Below, one piece after another: positions 37,557 to 46,495 of a DNA stretch of 64,000 bases. Made by a program: the position numbers and the translations under genes. The stretch is from assembly GCF_002307475.1 (NCBI RefSeq), contig NZ_NTMH01000053.1, forward strand, positions 1 through 64,000, read 5' to 3'. Numbering within the stretch: position 1 is the first letter of the stretch; each line of letters begins with the position of its first letter. The DNA is from Pantoea allii. GTDB taxonomy: Bacteria > Pseudomonadota > Gammaproteobacteria > Enterobacterales > Enterobacteriaceae. The notes under the pieces are model-generated. The model did not search any database. It saw only the letters and a program-made list of their open reading frames with translations, and was not told the DNA's origin.

Positions 37557-37774
37557 CTGCGGGCTGCGCACCCTTTCACATTTCGTCTTCCTTTGCTTTG
37601 CGTTTATTTCGCAAGGTCCGACCTATGGCGGCCTGATATTACGGCTGCGCGGCGGGAATTATTCATCTGTCCTGAAAGGCGGACGCCTTAAATAAACCGG
37701 TCATCACCGGAAAACCGGGCATGCATTATTACGCATGCAGGATATCTGTTGCTTTAAATCAGGGAGATGTCGAC

Positions 37775-40477
37775 ATGAGCGACATGAAAATCGAACAAGC
37801 CGCAAGGGTTTATAACGCGCAACGTTCAGTAAAAAAATCAAAAACACCTTATGCCATCGAGCGCGAAGCACGCCATCGCACCGATGTGACGCTCAGCAAT
37901 CTGCACAGCAGCTATGAAGGACTGACGCACGCAGAAGCCAAAGCGCGACTCGGCGACTATGGCCGGAATGAAGTCGTGCACGAGAAAGCGCCTTCTGCGT
38001 TTATCCAGTTGATTACGGCATTCAATAATCCGTTTATTTATGTGCTGATGGTACTGGCGCTGGTGAGCGGGATAACGGATTACTGGCTGCCGTTACGTGC
38101 CGGTGAGGAAACCGATCTTTCCGGCGTGATAATTATTCTGACCATGGTTACGCTCAGCGGGCTGTTGCGTTTCTGGCAGGAGTTTCGCACCAATCGCGCG
38201 GCCCAGGCACTGAAATCCCTGGTTCGCACTCAGGTCACCGTGCTGCGTCGGGAAGAGGGCTGTGCCATCTCCCGTCGCTACGATATTGATATGCGCGAAC
38301 TGGTGCCAGGCGATGTCATTTTACTGAGCGCGGGGGATCTGGTGCCGGCTGACGTACGCTTGCTGACCTCACGCGATCTGTTTATCAGTCAGGCGATCCT
38401 GACCGGTGAATCCTTGCCTGTGGAAAAAAACGATCTCAGCGCTGGCGTGGAGATCGAAGAGCAACCCGGTCGCAGCGTACTTGAACTCAAAAACAGCTGC
38501 CTGATGGGGACCAATGTTGCCAGCGGCACGGCCAGAGCGCTGGTCGTCGCCACCGGCAGTGAAACCTGGTTTGGTTCGCTGGCGGCTTCATTGTCTGGTC
38601 GCCGGCCGCAAACGTCATTTGACCGCGGTGTGAACAGCGTTTCCAGGCTCCTCATCCGTTTTATGCTGGTGATGGTGCCGATCGTCTTACTGCTTAATGG
38701 CTTTACCAAAGGTGACTGGATGGATGCCACGCTGTTTGCGCTGGCCGTCGCGGTGGGTCTGACGCCGGAAATGCTGCCCATGATTGTCAGTGCCAATCTG
38801 GCAAAAGGCGCCATTGCCATGTCACGCCGCAAGGTCATTGTTAAACGCCTGAACGCCATTCAGAACCTGGGAGCAATGGATGTGCTCTGTACCGATAAAA
38901 CCGGCACGCTGACGCAGGACAATATTTTGCTGTCGGCGCACCTTAACGGCAACGGCGAAGAGGATGCACGAGTCTTGCTGCTGGCATGGCTTAACAGCAG
39001 CAGCCAGAGTGGGGCAAAAAATTTAATGGATCGCGCGGTACTGAAATTTGGCGAGCAAAGCCTGTCTAAAGCCGCGTGCAGTCAGTTTCAGAAAGTCGAC
39101 GAGCTGCCCTTTGACTTTGTCCGCCGTCGTGTGTCGGTGGTGGTGGAAGATCTGCATAACCATCGTCCGCTGTTGATCTGCAAAGGCGCGGTAGAAGAAA
39201 TGCTGGCAGCGGCGACCTCGTTGCGCCAGGGCGATGCGACAATTCCACTGTGCGAGCAAAAGCGTGCAGCGTTGTTAGCGCTGACCCGTCATTACAATCA
39301 GCAGGGTTTTCGTGTGCTGCTGGTCGCTACGCGCGAGGAGGGAATATCGCTGCCGCTGTGCCGCGATGATGAGTGCGAATTAACCCTTGAAGGTATGCTG
39401 ACGTTTCTGGACCCACCAAAAGAGAGCGCGGGCAAGGCAATCCAGGCGCTGAAAGACAGCGGGATTAAGGTCAAAGTGCTTACTGGCGATAACCCGTTAG
39501 TGACAATGCGTGTCTGTCAGGAAATCGGGCTGGCTTCAGAAGCCATGCTGACCGGCAACGACATCGACGCCATGAGTGACGACGAACTGCGTCGGGACGT
39601 AGAACGCTGCATGATTTTTACCAAACTCACGCCTCAGCAGAAGTCACGTGTGCTTAAACTGCTGCAGCAAAATGGACACACCGTCGGCTTTCTTGGCGAC
39701 GGGATCAACGATGCGCCCGCACTGCGCGAGGCGGATGTCGGGATCTCGGTCGACAGCGCGACAGATATCGCCAAAGAGTCATCGGACATTATTTTGCTGG
39801 AAAAAGACTTAGCGGTATTGGGCGAGGGCGTGCTGAAAGGGCGTGAAACCTTTGGCAATATCATCAAGTACCTGAACATGACGGCCAGTTCAAATTTTGG
39901 CAATGTGTTCTCCGTGCTGATTGCCAGTGCGTTTATTCCTTTTCTGCCCATGCTGTCTGTTCAGCTCCTGATTCAGAATCTGATGTATGACATCTCTCAG
40001 TTGGCGTTGCCCTGGGATAAAATGGACCGCGAGTTTCTGCGTAAACCCCGCAAATGGGATGCCGGTAACATCAAACGCTTTATGCTGTGGATGGGGCCAA
40101 CGTCTTCCATTTTCGATGTCACGACCTTTGCGTTGATGTGGTATGTGTTTGGCGCGAATCATGCGGGTGCACAGTCGCTGTTCCAGTCCGGCTGGTTTGT
40201 TGAAGGCTTACTGTCACAGACGCTGGTGGTGCACATGCTACGTACGCAGAAAATCCCGTTTATTCAGAGTTGTGCCCGGTTACCCGTGCTGTTGACCACC
40301 GTGGGGATTTCCGCCGCCGGTATTCTGCTGCCATTCTCTTCGCCTGGCGCTATGGTCGGGTTAGTGCCGCTGCCATGGCACTATTTCCCCTGGCTGGTGC
40401 TGACGTTGTTGAGCTACTGCCTGGTGGCGCAGGGCATGAAAATGTTTTATATCAAACGTTTTGGGCGCTGGTACTAA
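37775..40477 (+). CDS. mgtB: Magnesium-importing P-type ATPase MgtB
   Basis: A 900-residue P-type ATPase (type IIIB). It has the phosphorylation motif CTDKTGTLT, the TGES loop (ILTGESLPVEK), hinge GDGINDAPALR and conserved FQSGWFVEGLLSQTLVVH in the C-terminal membrane part. The N terminus and many segments match Salmonella MgtB more closely than MgtA. It imports Mg2+ across the inner membrane at low magnesium. The ATG at 37775 has a GGGAGA site; the frame extension to 37721 is unlikely. No mgtC is next to it. A ~430-nt leader with two tiny ORFs precedes it. Confidence 0.93.
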   Translation: MSDMKIEQAARVYNAQRSVKKSKTPYAIEREARHRTDVTLSNLHSSYEGLTHAEAKARLGDYGRNEVVHEKAPSAFIQLITAFNNPFIYVLMVLALVSGITDYWLPLRAGEETDLSGVIIILTMVTLSGLLRFWQEFRTNRAAQALKSLVRTQVTVLRREEGCAISRRYDIDMRELVPGDVILLSAGDLVPADVRLLTSRDLFISQAILTGESLPVEKNDLSAGVEIEEQPGRSVLELKNSCLMGTNVASGTARALVVATGSETWFGSLAASLSGRRPQTSFDRGVNSVSRLLIRFMLVMVPIVLLLNGFTKGDWMDATLFALAVAVGLTPEMLPMIVSANLAKGAIAMSRRKVIVKRLNAIQNLGAMDVLCTDKTGTLTQDNILLSAHLNGNGEEDARVLLLAWLNSSSQSGAKNLMDRAVLKFGEQSLSKAACSQFQKVDELPFDFVRRRVSVVVEDLHNHRPLLICKGAVEEMLAAATSLRQGDATIPLCEQKRAALLALTRHYNQQGFRVLLVATREEGISLPLCRDDECELTLEGMLTFLDPPKESAGKAIQALKDSGIKVKVLTGDNPLVTMRVCQEIGLASEAMLTGNDIDAMSDDELRRDVERCMIFTKLTPQQKSRVLKLLQQNGHTVGFLGDGINDAPALREADVGISVDSATDIAKESSDIILLEKDLAVLGEGVLKGRETFGNIIKYLNMTASSNFGNVFSVLIASAFIPFLPMLSVQLLIQNLMYDISQLALPWDKMDREFLRKPRKWDAGNIKRFMLWMGPTSSIFDVTTFALMWYVFGANHAGAQSLFQSGWFVEGLLSQTLVVHMLRTQKIPFIQSCARLPVLLTTVGISAAGILLPFSSPGAMVGLVPLPWHYFPWLVLTLLSYCLVAQGMKMFYIKRFGRWY

Positions 40478-40952
40478 TTCCCCAGCGAGCAGTAAACCCA
40501 TAACCTAATTAACCGCAGGTGGATGTCAGCAACGCTTCGCCCAGGCATCCACCTGTCTTCCCGCAAAATCCCCACGTTTTTCTGCATTGCACACGTTGTT
40601 ATGGATCAATTTATCAAAAGCGATGCCATAAATGTAAACCAGCCGTTAGTCATTCCCTCTCTCCCGTCGGATTTCTCTGATACAATTTGCAAAAAATTCA
40701 CCGCCCCAGCGTCGGGGAATCTTCAGGTAAGCCGATATCTGCTATACCGCGTCCACCACAGCGGGCGTGGGTCGTTAACATGCCGTGTTGGTCTTCACGA
40801 CGATAAGGCTGCTGTATCTGAATACGCATTTATCGTTCGGGCATGGTGCTCTACAGCGAATAATTGCGCGTCTTTCCCTGAGCAGATAAAGGTTCGTTGC
40901 CACGTATGTGTTTTTTATGGGTTATCCACGCTGTTTGTTGCCGGAGGACAGA
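40478..40952 (+). other. Intergenic region mgtB to ToxR-like gene
   Basis: This 475-bp stretch holds no gene I can support. A 151-codon open frame beginning at 40523 overlaps the next gene and shows no recognisable domain, no good ribosome site and unusual composition (many Cys, Ser and His), so it is treated as chance. No strong terminator follows mgtB. Confidence 0.5.
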
Positions 40953-41732
40953 ATGCAACAGACAGAGTATGTGATTGATGAGTTGGTTCGGTATATACCG
41001 GCTCAGAGTTTGCTGTGTCTGGTGGATTCCAGCGAAACCAGCGTGCCGTTATCGCCGGCCTGCAACCATTTACTGGAAATGTTTCTGAAAAGCTCCGGCG
41101 TCGTGCTGTCCCGGGAACAGATTCTGGATAACTTCTGGCAAGAAACGGGCGCAACGCCATCTTCTAACAGCCTGAATGCTTACGTTTCAGCAATACGGCG
41201 TGGGTTGTCCTCTCTTGGCATCGATCAGGAGGCGATCACCACCGTCTACAAAGTGGGGTTCGTTTTTAATCCGGTTATCCGTATCCACAAAACGGAAATC
41301 CAGCCTGAGTCTTCCCCGGAGGACATTCCTCCCGCCTCCTTACCGGTTACACGCCGCAACGCGCGTCGTTACTGGGTGTTTTTCGGCATCCTGGTGCTGG
41401 TGGGGGCTGGATTTCTGCTCCCGCAGCTCATAAGAGAAAAGACGATGACGCCCATCAGCGTCGGCCAACTTAACGGCTGTGATGTGTTTTATCTCCCGGT
41501 TCACCCTGGAGAATCGACGTTTCCGACTGAAGCGGTGTGGCGCAAAATAATTGCGAGTAGCCAGATGGCCTGTCAGAAGGGTGGTCGGTATATGTTTTAT
41601 GCCGACAGGAATGTTATGGCCGGACACCCTGGCAACATGTATGTCTCTTACTGCGTCAGAACAGAGAACAAAAAAATAGCATGCTCAAATTATACAGAGC
41701 TGGGATGGAGGCCGGACAATGACAATCCGTAA
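40953..41732 (+). CDS. ToxR/CadC-type membrane-bound transcriptional regulator, MarT-like
   Basis: A 259-residue protein. An N-terminal OmpR/PhoB-type winged helix (about residues 25-110; FLKSSGVVLSREQILDNFW and SLNAYVSAIRRGLSSLG) is followed by a Pro/Ser-rich linker, one membrane segment (about 143-162, YWVFFGILVLVGAGFLLP) and a ~95-residue periplasmic part with four cysteines. Such proteins regulate transcription from the membrane. The start at 40953 has GGAGGA. It overlaps the FidL-like gene by 14 nt. MarT of Salmonella SPI-3 is the closest match by layout and neighbours (mgtB, fidL). Confidence 0.82.
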   Translation: MQQTEYVIDELVRYIPAQSLLCLVDSSETSVPLSPACNHLLEMFLKSSGVVLSREQILDNFWQETGATPSSNSLNAYVSAIRRGLSSLGIDQEAITTVYKVGFVFNPVIRIHKTEIQPESSPEDIPPASLPVTRRNARRYWVFFGILVLVGAGFLLPQLIREKTMTPISVGQLNGCDVFYLPVHPGESTFPTEAVWRKIIASSQMACQKGGRYMFYADRNVMAGHPGNMYVSYCVRTENKKIACSNYTELGWRPDNDNP

Positions 41733-42192
41733 AAAACGCCTTGCCTCGTTGCTGGGTCTGATAACTGTCTTAGTGGGCTTGCTGGTTTATGTCAGCTATT
41801 ACTACGTTAAATCGCACAGTGAAATGTTTGAATTTACCTGTGCGGCCAATTTACAACAGCGCGATGCGACGACCGACTTTCATCTGGATGCCAGCTTTGT
41901 GCTGACGCTACGTTATTCAGGCGAGGCAATGGTCTCCGTTGATGGCACCGTGCATAAAAACGGTAAAGATTACGTATTAAGACGTAATGCGGAGTTCCAG
42001 TATTCTCCCTATATCCAGTTTCTTTATAAACTCAATCATTTCACCGTCCACCGGGGCCTGCGGGATAATGTGCCTGCTAACGTCCTGAATACTGATTTTT
42101 CTTACCTCTATATCACCAAAATAACCGATATGGATGATGCGGTATTAATTGGCACGCGCGTTTTACCGCTCATTGTCTGCCATACACGCTAA
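41719..42192 (+). CDS. FidL-like single-pass membrane protein
   Basis: A 157-residue protein with an N-terminal membrane segment (about residues 9-27, LASLLGLITVLVGLLVYVSYYY) and a periplasmic beta-rich domain with cysteines in FTCAANLQQRD and the C terminus (LIVCHTR). It starts inside the preceding regulator gene with a GGAGG site, so the two are cotranslated. The length, topology and position match FidL next to MarT. A co-regulator or sensor partner that guards the ToxR-like protein (as ToxS does for ToxR) is a reasonable inference. Confidence 0.75.
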   Translation: MTIRKKRLASLLGLITVLVGLLVYVSYYYVKSHSEMFEFTCAANLQQRDATTDFHLDASFVLTLRYSGEAMVSVDGTVHKNGKDYVLRRNAEFQYSPYIQFLYKLNHFTVHRGLRDNVPANVLNTDFSYLYITKITDMDDAVLIGTRVLPLIVCHTR

Positions 42193-42524
42193 CTGATTTA
42201 CCGGACGTGCACGTTATAGCGGGCTGCATAAAATGCGGCACGTTCGCCTGAGTGCGCGCTTTTTTTGCTTTTCTGGTGCGCCTTGCGCGAGCTTCATGTC
42301 ATCTTTTGCAGATGATAGTTTTGTATTTATTTATAAAATTAGAATTTTGTATCTAATATTGGTCTCGTTTAAGTGTTTGTGGTTGTCCTTTGGCGTCATT
42401 GTTAAATTAAGCCGTCGGTAAGATTGCCGTCAGTGAGGTTTGTTGCTGTTACAGACAGGCGATCTTATCCGGGCGTTTAATTTCTTCAATGAAGTCAGGT
42501 TTTGACCTTTATACGGAGCCAGCG
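42193..42524 (+). other. AT-rich intergenic region before the FaeA-like gene
   Basis: This 332-bp gap has no supported gene. It is T-rich around 42310-42410 and probably contains the promoter of the FaeA/PapI-like gene. The 62-codon frame at 42233 has no ribosome site and is hydrophobic by virtue of its T content only. Confidence 0.45.
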
Positions 42525-42779
42525 ATGAAAAATTTAGCATATAAAATTCAGTGTGAGGCGAAATGGAATCAGCTTCAGGAAACGGAAAGAAAACCCAAAA
42601 TGAAAGACGTGATGATGTGCCTGATTAAACGTCAGGCTGAAGGCATTGTGACCCGGGACGTTGCGGATGAATGTGATATGTCTATTTATGCCGCGAGAAA
42701 CTGGTTACTGAAGCTGGAAAACAGTGGCTTATTAAAAAAAGAGCCAGGACGTAAATCCTGCAAATGGTTCATCCTTTAA
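42525..42779 (+). CDS. PapI/FaeA-family winged-helix regulator
   Basis: An 84-residue protein. Residues 22-84 fit the FaeA/PapI fold: DVMMCLIKRQAEGIVTRDVADECDMSIYAARNWLLKLENSGLL followed by a C-terminal wing (KKEPGRKSCKWFIL). These small proteins modulate Lrp-dependent fimbrial promoters or act as local HTH regulators. No fimbrial gene is nearby, so this is an orphan member. It has an ATCGGAG-like site (cggag, 9 nt upstream) and high A content. Confidence 0.72.
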   Translation: MKNLAYKIQCEAKWNQLQETERKPKMKDVMMCLIKRQAEGIVTRDVADECDMSIYAARNWLLKLENSGLLKKEPGRKSCKWFIL

Positions 42780-42782
42780 TAA

Positions 42783-43196
42783 TTAATACATCTTATCTCT
42801 GTTCTTATAAAATGCGCGGTGCGATCTGGCCTGCATTTTATTCTTTAATGGGCGACAAATAATCAGCAGGGCGACAGCACTCAGAAAAGGAAAACCAGCC
42901 AGCTGTAACCCGGCCGGAGTGGCTTCTGGAGACGGCGTCAGCACAGCATTTAGCGGGTTGCCCATCATGACATTCTCGATCAGCGCAGCGCCCCCGACCT
43001 GAAACATCCCCTGTTGCACGAAGGTGCGCAGCCCCAGGAGCAATCCACTCAGGTTGCCCGACAGGCGCATATCATTACGCAGAAAGAGCGCCAGAAAGGG
43101 CACCCGCGCATAGAAGCCGATAGCAAAGACAAACTGGCTGGCTGGCAGAGCCGACGTCCATAAGCCTGGAGGCGCGGCGGTAACGGTGACACAGAT
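42783..43196 (-). pseudogene. Remnant of an MFS transporter gene
   Basis: The minus-strand frame opens just after a stop at 43197-43199 and has no start codon. It reads LPASQFVFAIGFYARVPF, then LALFLRNDMRLSGNLSGLLLGLRTFVQQGMF, which is the first two membrane segments and loop of an MFS exporter. It then jumps into a terminal segment (AGLQLAGFPFLSAVALLIICRP) with a basic end. The middle ten segments are missing, so this is a gene with a large internal deletion. It lies directly after an iron ABC transporter, where siderophore exporters often sit. Confidence 0.7.
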
Positions 43197-43220
43197 TTAA
43201 AAACGCAGCGCAGCGCGGCG

Positions 43221-43982
43221 TCAGGCATAGTAATGAATATGCTTCTTGCCATGCACTGGCGATGACTCAATTTTAGTTCTGACCTTGAACACCTCCCACA
43301 GCAGGGATTCGGTCAGGATCTCATCTGGCGATCCCTGGGCAATCAGTTCCCCCTCCAGCATCACAATCAGCCGATCACAGAAGAGTGCCGCATGATTCAG
43401 ATCGTGGATGGCAACAATACTGGTAACCGGAAGTTCGCTGATCAGCTTCATCAACTGGAGTTGATGGTGAATATCCAGGTGGTTAGTGGGTTCATCAAGC
43501 AGAATTTCATTGGGTGCCTGCGCTAACGCTCTGGCGATATGCACGCGCTGCCGCTCCCCGCCGGAAAGACTTTGCCAGCCCTGATCGCAGCGTGAGCACA
43601 TATCCACGCGCTTCAGTGCGGCTTCGACTATCTCGTCGTCCTGATGTGTCCAACTGGAAAAAGGCGAATGATGCGGGATTCGACCCAGTTTTACCACGTC
43701 ACGTACGGTCATATTGGCGCTGGTTAACGCATGTTGCTCCACAAAGGCAACGCGACGGGCAAGTTGCTTTCTGGCAATGGATGACAGATCTTTGCCATCC
43801 AGCAGTACCTTGCCTTTATGTTGCTTACGCAGGCCAGCCAGCAGGCGCAACAGTGACGACTTACCGGAGCCGTTCGGCCCCAGCAAACCCACGGTTTCAC
43901 CCGGTGACACCGCCAGGGAGACATCGTTAACGATAATTTTTTTTCCTACCTTCCAGGTAAGGTTTTGCGCGCTGATGCTCAT
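43221..43982 (-). CDS. Iron/siderophore ABC transporter ATPase (FecE/FepC type)
   Basis: A 253-residue ATPase with Walker A GPNGSGKSS, signature LSGGERQRVHIARAL, Walker B EILLDEPTNHLD and switch histidine AIHDLNHAA, all typical of the FecCD-family ATPases. The C-terminal extension ends in VHGKKHIHYYA. It starts with a TAATG overlap to the permease, so one operon of three genes is present. Substrate: ferric siderophore, haem or cobalamin; iron is favoured by the Fur-like box upstream. Confidence 0.88.
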   Translation of the reverse strand: MSISAQNLTWKVGKKIIVNDVSLAVSPGETVGLLGPNGSGKSSLLRLLAGLRKQHKGKVLLDGKDLSSIARKQLARRVAFVEQHALTSANMTVRDVVKLGRIPHHSPFSSWTHQDDEIVEAALKRVDMCSRCDQGWQSLSGGERQRVHIARALAQAPNEILLDEPTNHLDIHHQLQLMKLISELPVTSIVAIHDLNHAALFCDRLIVMLEGELIAQGSPDEILTESLLWEVFKVRTKIESSPVHGKKHIHYYA

Positions 43983-45019
43983 TATTGCGTCCTGGAGCGA
44001 TAAATAATAATTGCAAAGAAAGGCACGCCGACCAGCGCGGTAACTACGCCAACCGGCAGGCTTTGTGGCGCAATCAACATGCGCGATGCGATATCCGCCA
44101 GCACCATCAGAATTGCGCCTGCAATGGCACAGGCCACCAGCAACCGGCTGTGCAGCGGCCCAAAAAAGAAGCGCATCACATGGGGAACGACCAAACCTAC
44201 AAAGCCGATCGAGCCTGCCATGCTGACAATCGTGGCGGTCATCAGGGCGGTCGCGGTGAACAGCACCAGACGGACCACGCCGACCGGAATACCCAGCGAG
44301 GCCGCTGCGTCGTCACCAAAGGTAAAGGCATCCAGCGCGCGGGAGTAGTACAGGCAGACCGCTAAGCCGATCAGCACAATCACCAGAACCAACTGAAACT
44401 CAGGCCAGCGCACGCCACTAAAGCTGCCCAGCAGCCAGAACATCACGTCACGTGCCTGTTGGGCGTTAGCCGAGGTACTGATAGTGTAAGCGGTAATGGC
44501 ATTAAAGAGCTGCGATGCCGCCACACCGGCCAGAATGGTACGTTCTGTTCCGCCGCGCGCGCCGTTGGTCAGCAGAGCAACAAACGCGAAAGCGGCAAAG
44601 GCACCGGTAAAGGCACCCAGAGACAGCGAGATGGCGCCGGCCCCGACGCCCGATACCACGATCAACACCGCACCTGTTGATGCGCCAGCCGAAACGCCCA
44701 GCACATAGGGTTCGGCCAGCGCATTTTTCAACAGGCTCTGCAGGACGGCGCCGCAAATGGCCAGGCCCGCACCGCTCAGCGCCGCAACCAATGCCCGGCT
44801 TAAACGGAAATCCCAGATAACGCTTTCATGAATGCGATTAACGGGCACATCCGTCATACCCAGTTTATTGGTCACGGTGTACATCACCGATTTCAACGGT
44901 ATCGACAGTTCGCCCACGCTGACGCCCAGCGCGATAACGACAAACAGCACGACGATGGCGATGAGCGCGATAGCAATAAAGCTCACATTACGTCGCACCA
45001 GCACAACCTCTTCACGCAT
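43982..45019 (-). CDS. Iron/siderophore ABC permease (FecCD family)
   Basis: A 345-residue permease with about nine to ten membrane segments and the FecCD motifs: FRLSRALVAALSGAGLAICGAVLQSLLKNALAEPYVLGVSAGASTGA (one continuous conserved region) and the C-terminal VPHVMRFFFGPLHSRLL coupling stretch. It joins the binding protein gene with a TAATG overlap. It likely works as a homodimer, since there is only one permease gene. Confidence 0.9.
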   Translation of the reverse strand: MREEVVLVRRNVSFIAIALIAIVVLFVVIALGVSVGELSIPLKSVMYTVTNKLGMTDVPVNRIHESVIWDFRLSRALVAALSGAGLAICGAVLQSLLKNALAEPYVLGVSAGASTGAVLIVVSGVGAGAISLSLGAFTGAFAAFAFVALLTNGARGGTERTILAGVAASQLFNAITAYTISTSANAQQARDVMFWLLGSFSGVRWPEFQLVLVIVLIGLAVCLYYSRALDAFTFGDDAAASLGIPVGVVRLVLFTATALMTATIVSMAGSIGFVGLVVPHVMRFFFGPLHSRLLVACAIAGAILMVLADIASRMLIAPQSLPVGVVTALVGVPFFAIIIYRSRTQ

Positions 45020-46017
45020 TAATTCAGGCCCATCTTACGTAACTGTTCGCCAACCTGTTCTGCACCATAAATTGTCCGGATCGTCGGGTTCATCGCCTGA
45101 CCGTCCATCACCACAATATGGCCTTTCTTCACGGCATCCAGCTGGCTGACCGCCGGGTCGCTTTTCAGGAACTTGATCTTTTCTTCGGCGTTATCCAGTT
45201 TCCAGCGGTTACGGTCAAGGCTGGTGACCACGATGACATCCGGATTGGTGGCAATAATGCTTTCCCAGCTCACGGTCGGCCACTCGGTTTCCGTCGTAAT
45301 CGCGTTATGACCGCCTAACACATTGGCAATAAAACCCGATGCGCCGTTTTTACCGCCCACGTAAGCATCGGCAGACGGCGAGGAACTGGAGAACCAAAAC
45401 AGGAAGGAGAGATCTTTTTTGCCTTTCGGGAAGGCTTTTCTCAGGGCGCTTTCGCGGGCTTTGAAGTCGTTGATCACCTGCTGGCCGCGATCTTCTACGT
45501 TAAAGATTTTGGCAAAATCGGCAATCTCTTCATAAACGTAGGACATATTCCACAGCGTGGCACGGCTACCGTAAATGTCGCCGGTGTTCTGTTTTGTGGC
45601 ACACATGCCCGGAGACAGATAGGTATTCACCCCCACTGACTCAAAGTCTTCACGTTTGGCAACCTTGCTGTTAGGCCCCATCAGCAACTGAATTTGTGCG
45701 GCAACAAAGTCGGGATTCTTCGCCAGGATGGACTCCAGCGTGGGGATCTCCACCGTCAGTACCGGCACTTTGGCGTTTTGTTCCGCTAACTGGGGTAAGA
45801 CTTTGGTCGGCCAGAATGCGCTGGCAACCATTTTATCCTGTAGCCCCAGCAACAGCAGAATCTCAGCGGTATTCTGCCCAAGCGCCACCACGCGTTCGGG
45901 GGCCTTAGTAAAGGTTTCTTTCTGACCACAGTTTTCAATCGTCAGAGGATAAGTGGTTGCCCAGGCGGAACTCGTCGTCAGGAAAATAAAACTCAACAGG
46001 CTAAGCATTTTTTTCAT
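45019..46017 (-). CDS. Iron/siderophore ABC substrate-binding protein (FepB/FecB type)
   Basis: A 332-residue periplasmic protein with a Sec signal (about residues 1-20, SSAWA) and the TroA/FhuD-like fold: TFTKAPERVVALGQNTAEILLLLGLQDKMV and NPDVIVVTSLDRNRW are conserved regions. There are several Trp/Tyr residues that may line an aromatic ligand pocket. It heads the three-gene operon. A Fur-like box lies about 75 bp upstream, suggesting iron control. Confidence 0.88.
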   Translation of the reverse strand: MKKMLSLLSFIFLTTSSAWATTYPLTIENCGQKETFTKAPERVVALGQNTAEILLLLGLQDKMVASAFWPTKVLPQLAEQNAKVPVLTVEIPTLESILAKNPDFVAAQIQLLMGPNSKVAKREDFESVGVNTYLSPGMCATKQNTGDIYGSRATLWNMSYVYEEIADFAKIFNVEDRGQQVINDFKARESALRKAFPKGKKDLSFLFWFSSSSPSADAYVGGKNGASGFIANVLGGHNAITTETEWPTVSWESIIATNPDVIVVTSLDRNRWKLDNAEEKIKFLKSDPAVSQLDAVKKGHIVVMDGQAMNPTIRTIYGAEQVGEQLRKMGLN

Positions 46018-46092
46018 TTGTTTTGTCCATCAATAAAATGAGACTGCGTGCTTTTAACATTCTGGCGCGGCGAATTTTATCAGACATAAAAT

Positions 46093-46111
46093 GTAAATAG
46101 AAATCATTATT
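46093..46111. promoter_or_regulatory. Fur-box-like sequence
   Basis: gtaaatagaaatcattatt agrees with the classical 19-bp Fur consensus at about 13 positions, with its right half (aatcattatt) nearly perfect. It lies 76 bp upstream of the iron ABC operon start and is consistent with iron repression. Confidence 0.6.
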
Positions 46112-46495
46112 AAATGGGTTATCTTTTTGCCGAAATGTATAAAAATAACTTGAGTGATTAAAAAGACGTAACCTGACCAGTGGATATAGAAATAAATAAC
46201 ATTGAGCTAAAACAGGGGTGTAAATAATCCGCAGAAGTGAAGGTGGTGATGATTAACCTTATGATAGATAAAATAATATTAACCATATGAAACGTGATTA
46301 ATGCGACGGCAGGGCGTTCCGGATCGCGGGTTGACCCGGCCGCAGGTACGTACAGCGCCAAATGACCTGGCTGCTGCCTGGGCAACGTCCGCAACGCTAT
46401 CGGCATGGCCCGTCTGCTCCATCTCTGCTCCATCATCCACACAAACTCCAGCAATCTATTCTGCTTATCATCCTGCCACTTTCGTGGAGGATGAA
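46112..46495. other. AT-rich gap between the iron ABC operon and the ATP-grasp gene
   Basis: The left part (46112-46290) is AT-rich. The right part (46290-46450) is GC-richer, with an open frame in the ATP-grasp phase that has no start site of its own and looks like chance coding. I see no gene. The ATP-grasp gene probably has its promoter here. Confidence 0.4.

Noticed and set aside
40523..40978. 151-codon frame between mgtB and the MarT-like gene
   Set aside because: No recognisable domain or start signal; it overlaps the true regulator start at 40953.
42233..42421. 62-codon frame between the FidL-like and FaeA-like genes
   Set aside because: No ribosome site; its hydrophobic character follows from a T-rich tract.
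46158..46454. Minus-strand 98-codon frame in the gap before the TupA-like gene
   Set aside because: Composition and lack of a start site suggest chance coding; it would overlap the promoter region.
46301..46495. Upstream extension of the TupA-like gene
   Set aside because: The extension has no family similarity and the ATG at 46496 is preceded by GGAGGATGAA.
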